A stretch of DNA of 62,340 nucleotides, from contig LJUY01000017.1 of NCBI GenBank assembly GCA_001304015.1, forward strand, positions 1 through 62,340. The letters run 5' to 3'. Shown one piece after another: positions 28,384 through 39,401 of the stretch (positions are counted from its first letter, which is position 1; every line of letters begins with the position of its first letter). The notes under the pieces were generated by a model. That model made no database searches and was not told where the DNA came from. It saw nothing but the letters and a program-made list of their open reading frames with translations. Source of the DNA: a candidate division Zixibacteria bacterium SM23_81. GTDB lineage: Bacteria > SM23-81. The translations under genes and the position numbers were made by a program.

Positions 28384-30150
28384 TTGGCCGAGAAAAACCT
28401 GGTTTTAAAGGGAGTACCCGTCTCCCCCGGCATCGCCATCGGGTCTGCCTTTTTGCTCCATCGAGACGAACTACAGGTGGAAGAAGAAGAGATTGCCGGC
28501 GAGCAGGTAGCCTCTGAGGTGGAGAAATTCAAAAGGGCCATTCAGCAGACTAAAGAGGAACTTTTCGGTATTCGTCGCCGGGTGGCCCGGAATCTGGGAG
28601 AGGAACAGGGGCGCATATTCGACGTGCAACTGTTGATGCTGGACGACGTGATGACCATTGACCAGACCATCACGGCCATACAGGAGCGCAGGCGGAACGC
28701 GGAATTTATCTTCTGGGAGAACCTCCAAAAAGCCATTTCCACCATCGAGTCGTCGGATCAGGTCTTTTTTCGCGAGAGGGCGTCAGATATCAGGGACTTA
28801 GGCCGCCGTGTGCTGCACAATCTTCTGGGTATCAAACAGCTGACCGTGGCCGGGATCCAGTCGGAGGTGGTGGTGGTAAGCCAGGACCTGAGCCCCACCG
28901 ACACGGCTCAGATGCATCGGAGGAACATCCTTGGTTTTGCCACGGATATGGGCGCGCGGACCTCCCATGCGGCCATCATGGCTCGCTCTCTGGAGATCCC
29001 CGGTGTGGTCGGTCTTAAGGATGCCACCCTTCAGGTGAAACACGGGGAGACGATTATTCTGGACGGCACCAAAGGCACGATGGTGGTGGCGCCCGACAAA
29101 CGAGTCTTAGAGCACTACCGTGGGGAGCAACAGAAATACCTTCAGTGGTCCTCCAGCATGGCTGCTCTCAAGGATCTTCCCGCTAAGACCCTGGACGGTT
29201 ACTCCATCCAGCTTGCCGCCAATATCGAGTTCCCCGACGAGGCGGACTCCGCACTGGACCATGGGGCTACGGGGATTGGCCTGTATCGCACGGAGTTTCT
29301 CTATTTGAGCCGCGCAGATCTGCCCACCGAGGAGGAACAATACGAAGCTTACAGTGCTATCGCCGAGAGGATGCTTCCTGATGCGGTCACCATCCGCACC
29401 TTCGATTTGGGTGGTGATAAATTCTCCATGTATCTTAAAGGTCAGCCCGAGGCGAATCCCTTCTTGGGGCGGAGGGCCATTCGCGTCTGTCTCGATTGCC
29501 CTGACATCTTCAAGGTTCAGCTGGCGGCTATTCTCAGGGCCAGCGCCAACGGTAACCTGAAAATCTTGTTTCCCATGATCTCAGGCGTGGAACAGCTCAG
29601 ACAGGCTAAGGAGATCGTTAGCCAGGTGCAAGAGGAGCTTAAAGCCAGAGGGTTTTCCTATGATGCCAAGATTCCCGTGGGGGTCATGATCGAGGTTCCG
29701 TCCGCCGTCATGGTGGCCGACTCTCTAGCCCGGGAGGCCGATTTCTTCAGCATTGGGACAAACGACTTGATTCAATATACCCTGGCCGTGGATCGAGGCA
29801 ACGAACAGGTGGCAGAGCTCTTCGATCCCTTTCACCCCGGTGTTCTCAAGCTTATTCAACAGGTGGTGCAGGCGGGCCATCGAGCCTCTATTCCGGTGGC
29901 TATATGCGGAGAACTGTGCGCAGAGCCACTGGCCGCTATGTTGTTGCTTGGCCTAGGGCTCGATGAGTTCAGCATGAGCTCCATCTCTATACCCCAGATT
30001 AAGAAGGTCATCCGGTCGGTGACCATGGACGAGGCTCGAGCTGTCGCTGCCCATGTGCTGGAAATGGAGACCAGTCAGCAAATTAAAACCTATCTGATGG
30101 AGCAATCCCGCCGCTTGTATCCCGATTTTCTCCCTGTGGATGTGGTTTAA
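28384..30150 (+). CDS. ptsI: Phosphoenolpyruvate-protein phosphotransferase (PTS Enzyme I)
   Basis: A 588-residue enzyme that takes phosphate from PEP and passes it to HPr. The HPr-binding N-terminal domain is followed by the active-site histidine in GARTSHAAIMARSLEIPGVVG (about residue 195), and the C-terminal PEP barrel has GIGLYRTEFLY, EANPFLGRRAIR, PVGVMIEVPSAV, DFFSIGTNDLIQYTLAVDRGN and the cysteine in ICGELCAEP. The start is TTG 28384, supported by ACGGAGGAGA just upstream and the typical LKGVPVSPGIAIG beginning. Confidence 0.95.
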   Translation: MAEKNLVLKGVPVSPGIAIGSAFLLHRDELQVEEEEIAGEQVASEVEKFKRAIQQTKEELFGIRRRVARNLGEEQGRIFDVQLLMLDDVMTIDQTITAIQERRRNAEFIFWENLQKAISTIESSDQVFFRERASDIRDLGRRVLHNLLGIKQLTVAGIQSEVVVVSQDLSPTDTAQMHRRNILGFATDMGARTSHAAIMARSLEIPGVVGLKDATLQVKHGETIILDGTKGTMVVAPDKRVLEHYRGEQQKYLQWSSSMAALKDLPAKTLDGYSIQLAANIEFPDEADSALDHGATGIGLYRTEFLYLSRADLPTEEEQYEAYSAIAERMLPDAVTIRTFDLGGDKFSMYLKGQPEANPFLGRRAIRVCLDCPDIFKVQLAAILRASANGNLKILFPMISGVEQLRQAKEIVSQVQEELKARGFSYDAKIPVGVMIEVPSAVMVADSLAREADFFSIGTNDLIQYTLAVDRGNEQVAELFDPFHPGVLKLIQQVVQAGHRASIPVAICGELCAEPLAAMLLLGLGLDEFSMSSISIPQIKKVIRSVTMDEARAVAAHVLEMETSQQIKTYLMEQSRRLYPDFLPVDVV

Positions 30151-30180
30151 TTTTTTTTCGACCCTTTCGGAGTATGTAGT

Positions 30181-31287
30181 ATGAAATTCCCCTTGAGCCC
30201 TGAACAAATAAGTCATCTGGATCCATCTCATATGTTGACCCTGCTGACCTCGTTTCCCGATCAGCTTGGCGAGGCCATGAAGATCACACACCAGGTGTGC
30301 CTTTCGGTGCAGAAAAGGGCGATCCGTAACGTGGTCGTGGCCGGCTTAGGAGGTTCGGCCATCGGGGGGGATCTCCTGAGAACATATTTGGTCGACCAGG
30401 TAGAGCTGCCCATCTTGGTCAATAGAGGATATACCCTGCCGGGTTTCGTAGGCCCTGACACTCTGGTTTTCGCCTCCAGCTATTCCGGTGATACCGAGGA
30501 AACTCTTGCCGCGTGCCGGCAAGCCATCCAGCGAAGATCTCAAATCATCGGCATTGCAAGCGGAGGGCAACTTGTACAGCTGGCCGCTGAAGCGAATTTT
30601 TCCATGATCAGGATTCCAGCAGGTTATCCGCCTCGAGCGGCCTTGGGATATTCATTTGTTGCTCTGCTTCTGAGCATGGCCAAGCTGGGATTGGTCAGCG
30701 AACAAGGGGTGAGTCTTCGTGAAGCCCAGGAGCTGGTCCGCCAAAAGGGAGTCGAATATCATCCTTCTGTTCCCTTGGGGAAAAACGAGGCCAAGCAATG
30801 TGCTCTCAAGCTACGAGGTAAGTTCCCCGTAATATACGCGTGGGGTCATCATTTCGAGGCTGTGGCCATCCGCTGGCGGGGACAGTTGGCCGAGAATAGC
30901 AAACAGCTGTCCAGCCATCATCTTTTTCCCGAGATGGATCACAACGAGATCGTCGGCTGGGGCATGCCCGAAGCTATGATGAAGAAGACCGCGGTGATCC
31001 TGCTGAGAGATCGGGGGGAACCAAAGCCCATCGTCAAAAGAATGGAGATCACCAAGGAGCTCATCGCTCCCTTTGCTGGTGAAATAGTGGAAGCTTGGGC
31101 TACCGGCACCTCCCTTCTGGCCCGTTTGTTTTCCCTTCTGCACCTGGGAGATTGGGTCAGTTTTTACTTAGCGGTGCTCAACGGAGTCGACCCGACTCCA
31201 GTACAGAGGATCGATATGCTGAAGAGGAGGTTGGCCGGCGGCTCAGAGGGCAACCGCGTCCCCCCTGAGCAGGAGGAATCCAAGTGA
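30181..31287 (+). CDS. Bifunctional phosphoglucose/phosphomannose isomerase
   Basis: A 368-residue protein with two SIS folds. Motifs: GLGGSAIGGDLLRTYL, SSYSGDTEETLA (sugar-phosphate binding), PPRAALGYSF and HHLFPEMDHNEIVGW (catalytic Glu/His region). This matches the archaeal/bacterial PGI/PMI family that interconverts fructose-6-phosphate with glucose-6- or mannose-6-phosphate. It follows ptsI by 30 nt and its stop overlaps the GTG of the nucleotidyltransferase gene, which suggests a sugar-nucleotide supply role. Confidence 0.88.
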   Translation: MKFPLSPEQISHLDPSHMLTLLTSFPDQLGEAMKITHQVCLSVQKRAIRNVVVAGLGGSAIGGDLLRTYLVDQVELPILVNRGYTLPGFVGPDTLVFASSYSGDTEETLAACRQAIQRRSQIIGIASGGQLVQLAAEANFSMIRIPAGYPPRAALGYSFVALLLSMAKLGLVSEQGVSLREAQELVRQKGVEYHPSVPLGKNEAKQCALKLRGKFPVIYAWGHHFEAVAIRWRGQLAENSKQLSSHHLFPEMDHNEIVGWGMPEAMMKKTAVILLRDRGEPKPIVKRMEITKELIAPFAGEIVEAWATGTSLLARLFSLLHLGDWVSFYLAVLNGVDPTPVQRIDMLKRRLAGGSEGNRVPPEQEESK

Positions 31288-32267
31288 AGGCAATTATACC
31301 GGCTGCGGGCATCGGTTCTCGACTTCGTCCTCATACGCATACTCTGCCCAAAGCTTTACTCCACGTGGCTGGAAAGCCCATCATCGGGCACATTTTGGAC
31401 CATTTGGTGGAGCTAGGCGTTGGGGAAGCTGTCATCGTCATCGGGGCTTTTGGTGAAAAAACCAAGGAGTATGTGAAAAAAAACTATCAGTTGAAAGCCG
31501 CCTTCGTGGAGCAGAAGAAGCGCCAAGGATTGGGGCACTCCCTCTATCTGGCCATGCAGGCCACAGAGCCGGAACCGGTGCTCATCGTTTACGGGGATAC
31601 CATCTTTGAGGGTGACATCGCGGGGGGTATCGATTTTTCCGTGGATGGTTCTTTGGGAGTGAAGGAGGTTGACGATCCTCGGCGCTTTGGGACGGTGGAG
31701 ATAGAGGGCGACCGAATCGTCAGGTTGGTGGAGAAGCCGGAGAAGCCCCGGTCGAACTTGGTCATCGTGGGGGTGAATTTCATCAACAACTTCCAGCTGC
31801 TTCTGTCCTGCTTAACGAAAATTGTCGAGGAGGATATCAAAACTCGCGGCGAGTATCAGCTTACCGACGCCTTCCAGCTCATGATCGATGAAGGCGCTCG
31901 CTTAACCGCTTTTTCCATGGAGGACTGGTTTGACTGCGGGAAGCCAGAGACCATACTTGCCACCAATAGACATCTGCTGAGCAAGTTCCAATATAAGAGT
32001 CAGATTAAAGGTTCGGTTGTCATAGCTCCCACTTTCATCTCTCCCAGCGCACAGGTGCACAACTCCATAGTGGGACCTCATGTCTCTGTGGCGGATGGGG
32101 CTGTCATCAGGAACTCCATCGTCGAGGACTCCATCATCGGACAGCGAGCCGAGGTGACCGATTGTCTCCTCAAAGGTTCCCTGGTGGGAGATAGCGCGGT
32201 GGTCCAGGGGAAATTTACTCAGTTAAACGTGGGCGATTCCTCAGAGATCAAATTTTCGCTGGTTTAA
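31284..32267 (+). CDS. Sugar-phosphate nucleotidylyltransferase
   Basis: A 327-residue protein that begins at GTG 31284 inside the previous stop codon (GTGA). Residues 1-235 are the Rossmann-like transferase (IIPAAGIGSRLRPHTHTLPKALLHVAGKP, IVYGDTIFEGD, GTVEIEGDRIVRLVEKPEKP, DWFDCGKPETILATN), and the end is a left-handed beta-helix with hexapeptide repeats (APTFISPSAQVHNSIVGPHVSVADGAVIRNS, read in pieces). It joins a nucleotide to a sugar-1-phosphate; glucose-1-phosphate thymidylyl- or uridylyltransferase are both possible. Product probably feeds envelope glycans. Confidence 0.88.
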   Translation: MKAIIPAAGIGSRLRPHTHTLPKALLHVAGKPIIGHILDHLVELGVGEAVIVIGAFGEKTKEYVKKNYQLKAAFVEQKKRQGLGHSLYLAMQATEPEPVLIVYGDTIFEGDIAGGIDFSVDGSLGVKEVDDPRRFGTVEIEGDRIVRLVEKPEKPRSNLVIVGVNFINNFQLLLSCLTKIVEEDIKTRGEYQLTDAFQLMIDEGARLTAFSMEDWFDCGKPETILATNRHLLSKFQYKSQIKGSVVIAPTFISPSAQVHNSIVGPHVSVADGAVIRNSIVEDSIIGQRAEVTDCLLKGSLVGDSAVVQGKFTQLNVGDSSEIKFSLV

Positions 32268-32288
32268 TCTTATTCACAAGGGGGATAC

Positions 32289-33446
32289 ATGATGGGTAAG
32301 TTTTTAATGACCTCTGAGTCGGTGACCGAAGGTCACCCGGACAAGGTCTGCGATCAGATTTCCGATGCCGTCCTGGATGAGGTTCTTAAAGAGGACCAAA
32401 AGGGGCGGGTGGCCTGTGAGACCTTTATCACCGTTGGCCTGGTAATAGTTGGCGGCGAGATCACCACCACATGCTGGGTTGATGTGCCCCAGCTGGTGAG
32501 GCAGGTGGTCGGTACAATTGGCTACAGCCATTCCCGTTACGGCTTCGATGCGGCCTCATGTGCCATCCTCAATGCCATTGGCAAGCAGTCGCCGGACATC
32601 GCTCAGGGGGTGGATCCTGGGGGCGCGGGCGATCAGGGTCTTATGGTGGGGTATGCCTGCCGGGAAACTCCGGAGCTGATGCCTCTGCCCATCATGCTGG
32701 CCCATCGATTGACCCAGAGATTAGCTCAGGTGAGGAAGGAGAAGATCTTGGATTTCCTGGGACCAGATGGCAAATCCCAGGTCACAGTCGAGTACCAAGA
32801 CGGCATACCGCGCCGCGTGACCACGGTGATCCTGGCCTGCCAACACACCGAGGAGGTGCTGGACAAAAGCGGAGCGAATATGTCTCAGGAAGCCATCCAG
32901 CAGATCGAGGAGAAGGTGGTTCGCGCCGTTATCAAGCCCGATCTGTTGGACGACGATGTCCGGATTCTCATCAACCGTACGGGGAAATTCGTCATCGGGG
33001 GGCCCCAATCAGACACGGGAATGACGGGACGCAAGATCATAGTGGACACCTATGGGGGAGCCGTTCCCCACGGCGGAGGCGCCTTTTCCGGCAAAGATCC
33101 CACCAAGGTCGATCGCTCGGCCACATACATGGCCCGGTATATTGCCAAAAACATCATCGCCGCCAAACTGGCGGACAAATGCACTGTGCAACTGGCCTAC
33201 GTCATCGGCGAGCCGCAGCCGGTCTCCGTGATGATCTCCACCGATGGAACGGGCGTTGTGCCCGATCATCGCTTGGAGGAGTTGGTCAGAAAGCACTTCG
33301 ACCTATCTCCCAAAGCAATTATCGAGAGTTTGAATCTCCTCCGCCCCATCTACCGTCAGACGGCCGCCTATGGCCATTTCGGGCGAGAACATCCCGATTT
33401 TACCTGGGAGAGGACAGACAGGGCAGATGATCTCAAGAGGGGCTGA
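32289..33446 (+). CDS. metK: S-adenosylmethionine synthetase
   Basis: A 385-residue enzyme making SAM from methionine and [19 protein letters not shown] at the N terminus, [15 protein letters not shown] in the middle and [28 protein letters not shown] near residue 260 are signature blocks. ATG 32289 or 32292 may be used. The gap to the previous gene is only 21 nt and holds no riboswitch. ahcY follows, pairing SAM formation with SAH removal. Confidence 0.96.
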   Translation: MMGKFLMTSESVTEGHPDKVCDQISDAVLDEVLKEDQKGRVACETFITVGLVIVGGEITTTCWVDVPQLVRQVVGTIGYSHSRYGFDAASCAILNAIGKQSPDIAQGVDPGGAGDQGLMVGYACRETPELMPLPIMLAHRLTQRLAQVRKEKILDFLGPDGKSQVTVEYQDGIPRRVTTVILACQHTEEVLDKSGANMSQEAIQQIEEKVVRAVIKPDLLDDDVRILINRTGKFVIGGPQSDTGMTGRKIIVDTYGGAVPHGGGAFSGKDPTKVDRSATYMARYIAKNIIAAKLADKCTVQLAYVIGEPQPVSVMISTDGTGVVPDHRLEELVRKHFDLSPKAIIESLNLLRPIYRQTAAYGHFGREHPDFTWERTDRADDLKRG

Positions 33447-33469
33447 GGCCCCGTGGTGGAATTTTATAG

Positions 33470-34771
<1,302 letters not shown>

Positions 34772-34786
34772 TCGAGGAGATGTGAT

Positions 34787-35338
34787 ATGAAAAAGTGCTT
34801 TTTCTGGTCCGTGTTCGTCTTTGTGATGGGAGGGCTATGTTCCCCAGCTGTGGCGCTTCCCGTTGGCATAGGGGCATTTGCGGGGCTAAACATGCCTATC
34901 GTTCAGGATGATGCCGGCACGGGCTCTCTGTATGGAGCCAGGGTGAGGCTGGCCGTGATTCCCTTTCTCGCCGTGGAGCCCACCTTGACCTTTTTCAATC
35001 AGGGTGATGCCACCACTGAGGTGAGAGGGGAGGAATATGAATTGGACGGAGGCAAGTCAACGGCTCTGGGGGTCAACGTGATCATGGGATCGGTGGGCAC
35101 GCCGGTCGGCCTGAGGTTTTATAACGTCATCGGCATTGCCAGCCACGCCATGAAACAGGAGGGAACGGAGGATGAGAGCCGGCTTGCCGTGAGCATAGGG
35201 CCGGGCTTAGAGGCGAAGTTGGGCACACAGCTGGCCCTGAATGTTGAGACCCGACTGCACATGATCAGCCTGGAAGGCGGTGGAGCCCGTAAGAACCTGG
35301 GACTGACCGGCGGGTTGATGTATTACGTGGGCCACTGA
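34787..35338 (+). CDS. Small outer-membrane beta-barrel protein
   Basis: A 183-residue protein with a signal peptide (about 1-24) and alternating strands (VGIGAFAGLNMPIVQDD, LYGARVRLAVIPFLAVEPTLTFF, ALGVNVIMGSVGTPVGLRFYNVIG, LNVETRLHMISL) like eight-strand OmpA/OmpX-type barrels. It begins 15 nt after ahcY with GAGGAG upstream and is probably transcribed from the same operon end. Function unknown. Confidence 0.75.
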   Translation: MKKCFFWSVFVFVMGGLCSPAVALPVGIGAFAGLNMPIVQDDAGTGSLYGARVRLAVIPFLAVEPTLTFFNQGDATTEVRGEEYELDGGKSTALGVNVIMGSVGTPVGLRFYNVIGIASHAMKQEGTEDESRLAVSIGPGLEAKLGTQLALNVETRLHMISLEGGGARKNLGLTGGLMYYVGH

Positions 35339-35363
35339 GGTCATCGAGAAGGAGTCTGAGAAG

Positions 35364-35912
35364 ATGAAATCCAAGTTGTCAAAGACGGCCATGGGGATCC
35401 TGCTGATAGCCCTGATGGCCTTCGTATGGCAGTGTACCTCCTGGTTGCTCTCCGCCACCCTCCAGGTCACATATTCTGTAGAAGCCGATATCTTTTCTGT
35501 CGAGGACGATGTGGGGATGGTCAAGGTAGACCTCACGGAGGACGAAGACTGGCAGGAACACCGCGATGAGATCACGGGCATTCAAAGAATCCTCTTCTCC
35601 TCCTGGGTGATCAACCACAGCGACAGCACCGCCGCCGCGCAGATTTACATCTCCAAGCGCTGCGACATCGAAGATGCGGATTCGGTGAAGGCCCTGACCG
35701 ACCTCATCCTGGATGGGATATCCGTTCCGGGCAACGATTCCATATACATCACGCCCCAGAACAGTCACATGTATCTCCAAGAGCCGGAGGTACTGAAAGA
35801 GTTTCTGTTGGAGGGCGAGGCTTGTCTGTACTGGATTGCGAAAGAAGTGCCTTTCACTCTTGAGATTCCTGATAGCGTGACCATCGTCGTAGATTTCACG
35901 TACGCGGAGTGA
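35364..35912 (+). CDS. Secreted or lipid-anchored protein of unknown function
   Basis: A 182-residue protein with an N-terminal hydrophobic segment (AMGILLIALMAFVWQCTSW); the Cys at about 24 could be a lipobox variant, but WQC is not canonical. The rest is acidic and beta-rich (VEDDVGMVKVDLTEDEDW, AAQIYISKRCDIEDADSVKAL, LEIPDSVTIVVDFTYAE). GAAGGAG precedes ATG 35364, 25 nt after the barrel gene. I do not recognise the family. Confidence 0.7.
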   Translation: MKSKLSKTAMGILLIALMAFVWQCTSWLLSATLQVTYSVEADIFSVEDDVGMVKVDLTEDEDWQEHRDEITGIQRILFSSWVINHSDSTAAAQIYISKRCDIEDADSVKALTDLILDGISVPGNDSIYITPQNSHMYLQEPEVLKEFLLEGEACLYWIAKEVPFTLEIPDSVTIVVDFTYAE

Positions 35913-36197
35913 AATTCCGATGGTTGGCGGGACCGAGCTCATCTTTTCTCTTTGCAAAACGCCCCGGTCGGTGGGTGCTGATGAATTTGAAAATTCCCTG
36001 TTACCAGATACGTCCCTTCAGGCAGAACGGTGTCTTTCCATTTTGGGATCTGAGGTTTTTCTATAATCCCATGTGGGTGAATGAATAACCTGACTTCATG
36101 GTAGAGCCTAGTCTGTTGGCATGGTCCTTGCTGAAATTAAGCCAGGTCACCCAGCTTTCCAGGGAGAAAAAAAAGTTCTCTGAGCCCAAAAAAAACC
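35913..36197. other. Gene-free spacer at the end of the housekeeping run
   Basis: No gene, RNA or clear terminator was found between the last gene of the run and the promoter at 36198. A-rich tracts occur at 36166-36176 and 36188-36195. Confidence 0.4.
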
Positions 36198-36226
36198 TTG
36201 ACAAATTCTCCAGTATGTGATAAAAT
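36198..36226 (+). promoter_or_regulatory. Strong sigma70 promoter P1 of the 920-residue protein gene
   Basis: TTGACA (36198-36203), exactly 17 nt, TAAAAT (36221-36226). It opens a leader of about 310 nt. Just downstream GGTT-TATAA (36227-36236) and TTATA-AACC (36249-36258) can pair with one mismatch. Confidence 0.8.
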
Positions 36227-36333
36227 GGTTCTATAAAGTGCAAGAGTGTTATAAAACCGCAAAGAAGCGAAAGTTAATTTATTTCATTACAGAAATAGAT
36301 ATTTTTCCTAGCTAAAATACGTAATTCAATCTA

Positions 36334-36362
36334 TTGACGTTTTTTAAGAAATATTTTATGCT
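36334..36362 (+). promoter_or_regulatory. Possible second promoter P2 of the 920-residue protein gene
   Basis: TTGACG (36334-36339), 17 nt, TATGCT (36357-36362), in a very A/T-rich leader. Together with the upstream promoter it would give tandem starts 136 nt apart. Confidence 0.5.
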
Positions 36363-36542
36363 ACTTACCTAAGGATAGAGCATAAAAAGGGGCGGATAAC
36401 TGTATAGATAAGCTAGTTCCAATTTACCTAAACTGTTGTTATCTATCTAATTTAGAAGTCTGAAAGGAGGTGGAAGGGTCTGGAGAATTTTCTCGCAGAG
36501 GTGTGTTTGCGTTGGAACAATCCTCTATAAGGAGGCTCAATA

Positions 36543-39305
36543 ATGATGAGAAAGGTAATTTTTACGCTTCTTGTGGGCGTCATCCTCACCAGCGGTTGGG
36601 CATTTGCTGCTGTCGATGAAGATGAATCCATCAAAGCGGATACTCCTAAGGCCGTCGACAAGGTAAAGATGGCGGACGAGTTTTACTTTGTCGACATTAA
36701 GGACGACCAGGTTCACAGGGCCGAGAGAACACCCTGGGCCGCTCGCAGCTCCAAGGGGTCCAAAGCCGTGATCGACACCATAGCGCATTTCACCGGCGAG
36801 AGTGGCGGGAGTCCTACCTGGCAAGACCGGAAGATGGCACCCGCTGAGTGGGATACGGTGGATAATACCATACCCCCACCTCCGGAGGACTGGGTTTTGT
36901 ACTGGCATGTGGACACGGTTGAGGTGGTCAACGGTGATAGCGCCTGGTGGTGTGGAGATCCCAGCATAGGTCCTTATGGCGGATACGGCGACGATTGGTA
37001 TCAGACCCTCATATCTCCGGTCCTTCACCTGCCCGCTGGTAGCGATTCGATTGTCCTGGAATTTGACCAATTATTGAGATGTGAGATCAACACTTACGTC
37101 TCTGTGTTCAGCTGGGACGGATATAACGTGCGGATTGACACCAGTGACTTTGCCACCGACAACTTCTTTGAGATTAAGCCCTATCATCCCGAGGATGACA
37201 GCTCGTACTACAAACCTCCGATACAGTTCCCCCCCAGTCTTAGAAACCATTTTGGCGAATATGACAGCCTGTGGTGCTGGGACTATAACAGGGATCCTAA
37301 GGGTCATGGCGGCATATCCGTAGATAGCTCCACCGTCCTTTACCCCAGGATATTCGATTTCTCTGACTTTGCCGGGGATAGCGTCAAGTTCCAAATCGTC
37401 TTTTCCAGCGACGGAGCTTACAACACAGAGGATGATGAGGACCTAATTGGCCTCATAGTGGACGACATCAAGGTGACAGCTTTTGGTACCAAAGATACTG
37501 TTCTGCTCAATGAGACCTGCGAGGCTGCGCAGATGCCTCATAAGATGACGCCGGCAACTTGGTTCGCTGACCCCACCGGGAATTACTGGTGGCTGTCCAC
37601 CCCAGACGCACACACGGGTATCTACAAAGCCTGGTGCTCATTGCCGGGAACCGGGAATTATGTCTCAAATTTGGAAAATGCCCTGGTCTCGCCAAAGATT
37701 TATCGGGCTAACCTGGACACCAACATGGCCGATATGTGGCTGGATTGGTGGCTGAAATGCCAAGTTGATGCTGCCAACACCGGTGCTTATAACGAGTTTA
37801 AGCTCGACGACGGCGACTGGAGCTATATCAGCACATTGCACGGAGTCGGATCGTACTATTATGGCCTAGGCGGCGTCACAAACTCGGAGTGGTGGACCGT
37901 CTATCAGTGGAGCGATTTTATGCACGACATGTCGCCCCTGATAACCGATACCAGCATCCACTGGGATAGCCTGCAGGTTGCCGTTGGCTTCTTCAGCCGG
38001 GAGGCTACTCCCCCAGTTGGCGGTTTAGGGCTCAAGGTGGACGACATCACTCTATTTGGTCGAATTGGGTATCCCAACGATCTGGGCGTGACCGCTGCGA
38101 AGATCCCCATGCCTAACTCCAACGATGTGAGGCTCTATATGGATACCGTTGCCGTCGAGAACTACGGTTTCAACACGGCCGGTGGCGGCAACTACTTCAT
38201 CAAGATGACCATCGTTGACGGCGCCAACAATGTGGTCTTCGGCCCAGCGACGCAAATTGCGCATCCTGGCCCCCCACCACCCCCTGATATTCCGCCTCTG
38301 CAAACAAGAAAGGTGGCACTGGATACCTCTGTGGCCAACTTCACTCTGACGCAGGAGGGTCCCTATACCTTCTACATCTGGAGCGAGTGGACCGCCGTGA
38401 CCGACGACGATGGCTCTAACGACACCCTGGCCACCGAGTACACGCCGCCCAGCAAGGCCCTCCACTATCCCGATACTTATAACTATCCGGCCGGCCTTGC
38501 CGAGCTCAGATATCACGATCAGGGCCTCTACATGTATCCCTACTTCAATGTGAGGGAGATGCTTCCTGGTGAGATAGCCGCAGTCCATTTCACTCCAGAG
38601 GAAAGGTTCTATCCCTTCGATTTGGGCCTCGCCATTCCACATTTTAATTCGGATGGCAGTAATGTCACCTTGAAAGTGTGGGGACCCGGCGTCGACGACG
38701 ATCACCCCGGGACCCTATGGTTCGATAGCACATTCACCACGACCGTGGATTCCTTGATCACACCATACCCTATCAACCTGGATCTGGTGGCCAACCTGCA
38801 GCACCTGAGCACCGATTTCTGGATGGGTGTGGAATGGGCCGATACGGTGGATCGATGCATGGCGTATGAAGGCGGCGATGATCCCACTCTCAGCACCGTG
38901 CAGTGGAACCATAGCTACCTGTACACCGAAGGTGCTTGGGAGCAACACAGCAATGACTGGTATTTCGAAGGCATGATCAGGTTCCGGAGCGTCGTCGATC
39001 CAATAGCGGTCACGCCGTCCCAGAGCGGACCGCCCAAGAACTCCTCGGGCAACCTCTATCTTGATTGGAATGACGTCAGCCAGACTTATCACTACCGCAT
39101 CTATCGCGGAACAGATGCTTACGGGTCGGCGGCTCTGTTTGATTCTGCTGCCGCCTCCAACTACACGGATAATTCTGGTGTGGTGGGCGACGTCAACACG
39201 CACTACTATTACCAGATCCTTCCCGTTCACCAGGATAGCTCCATCTATGGTAAGGCCAGTAAGCGGGTGGGCGAATTCGACAGGTCCGTGATCAAGGCGA
39301 AGTAG
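36543..39305 (+). CDS. Large secreted protein with beta-sandwich domains
   Basis: A 920-residue protein with a clear signal peptide (residues 1-22, ending AFA). Two regions, about 160-320 and 330-500, look like MAM/choice-of-anchor-type jelly rolls (LISPVLHLPAGSDSIVLEFDQLLRC; ALVSPKIYRANLDTNMADMWLDWWLKC). Each ends with a VDDI(K/T)(V/L) strand (LIVDDIKVTAFG; LKVDDITLFG). A proline-rich hinge follows near 580 and a fibronectin III-like domain closes the protein (YLDWNDVSQTYHYRIYRGTD). No protease motif and no YPNPFNP sorting domain are visible, so it may leave by another route or lack surface anchoring. AAGGAGG is 10 nt before ATG 36543. It has its own strong promoter, so abundant expression is likely. 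Confidence 0.8.
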   Translation: MMRKVIFTLLVGVILTSGWAFAAVDEDESIKADTPKAVDKVKMADEFYFVDIKDDQVHRAERTPWAARSSKGSKAVIDTIAHFTGESGGSPTWQDRKMAPAEWDTVDNTIPPPPEDWVLYWHVDTVEVVNGDSAWWCGDPSIGPYGGYGDDWYQTLISPVLHLPAGSDSIVLEFDQLLRCEINTYVSVFSWDGYNVRIDTSDFATDNFFEIKPYHPEDDSSYYKPPIQFPPSLRNHFGEYDSLWCWDYNRDPKGHGGISVDSSTVLYPRIFDFSDFAGDSVKFQIVFSSDGAYNTEDDEDLIGLIVDDIKVTAFGTKDTVLLNETCEAAQMPHKMTPATWFADPTGNYWWLSTPDAHTGIYKAWCSLPGTGNYVSNLENALVSPKIYRANLDTNMADMWLDWWLKCQVDAANTGAYNEFKLDDGDWSYISTLHGVGSYYYGLGGVTNSEWWTVYQWSDFMHDMSPLITDTSIHWDSLQVAVGFFSREATPPVGGLGLKVDDITLFGRIGYPNDLGVTAAKIPMPNSNDVRLYMDTVAVENYGFNTAGGGNYFIKMTIVDGANNVVFGPATQIAHPGPPPPPDIPPLQTRKVALDTSVANFTLTQEGPYTFYIWSEWTAVTDDDGSNDTLATEYTPPSKALHYPDTYNYPAGLAELRYHDQGLYMYPYFNVREMLPGEIAAVHFTPEERFYPFDLGLAIPHFNSDGSNVTLKVWGPGVDDDHPGTLWFDSTFTTTVDSLITPYPINLDLVANLQHLSTDFWMGVEWADTVDRCMAYEGGDDPTLSTVQWNHSYLYTEGAWEQHSNDWYFEGMIRFRSVVDPIAVTPSQSGPPKNSSGNLYLDWNDVSQTYHYRIYRGTDAYGSAALFDSAAASNYTDNSGVVGDVNTHYYYQILPVHQDSSIYGKASKRVGEFDRSVIKAK

Positions 39306-39362
39306 GTTGAGTACATCACAAAGATGGGTTAGAAAAAAAGTTTCATTTGCCCAACTTTTTGC

Positions 39363-39391
39363 TTGACAAAATTGCCCATCTTTGATATAAT
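39363..39391 (+). promoter_or_regulatory. Perfect-consensus sigma70 promoter
   Basis: TTGACA (39363-39368), 17-nt spacer, TATAAT (39386-39391). Both boxes and the spacing are exactly consensus, rare for a bacterial gene. It drives the duplicated-domain protein gene at 39592 and perhaps the next gene by read-through. Confidence 0.92.
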
Positions 39392-39401
39392 GACCTTAGA
39401 G

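Noticed and set aside
32558-33430. 290-codon plus-strand frame inside metK
   Set aside because: Shadow frame of a conserved metK; translation is Gly/Arg/His-rich and lacks any domain.
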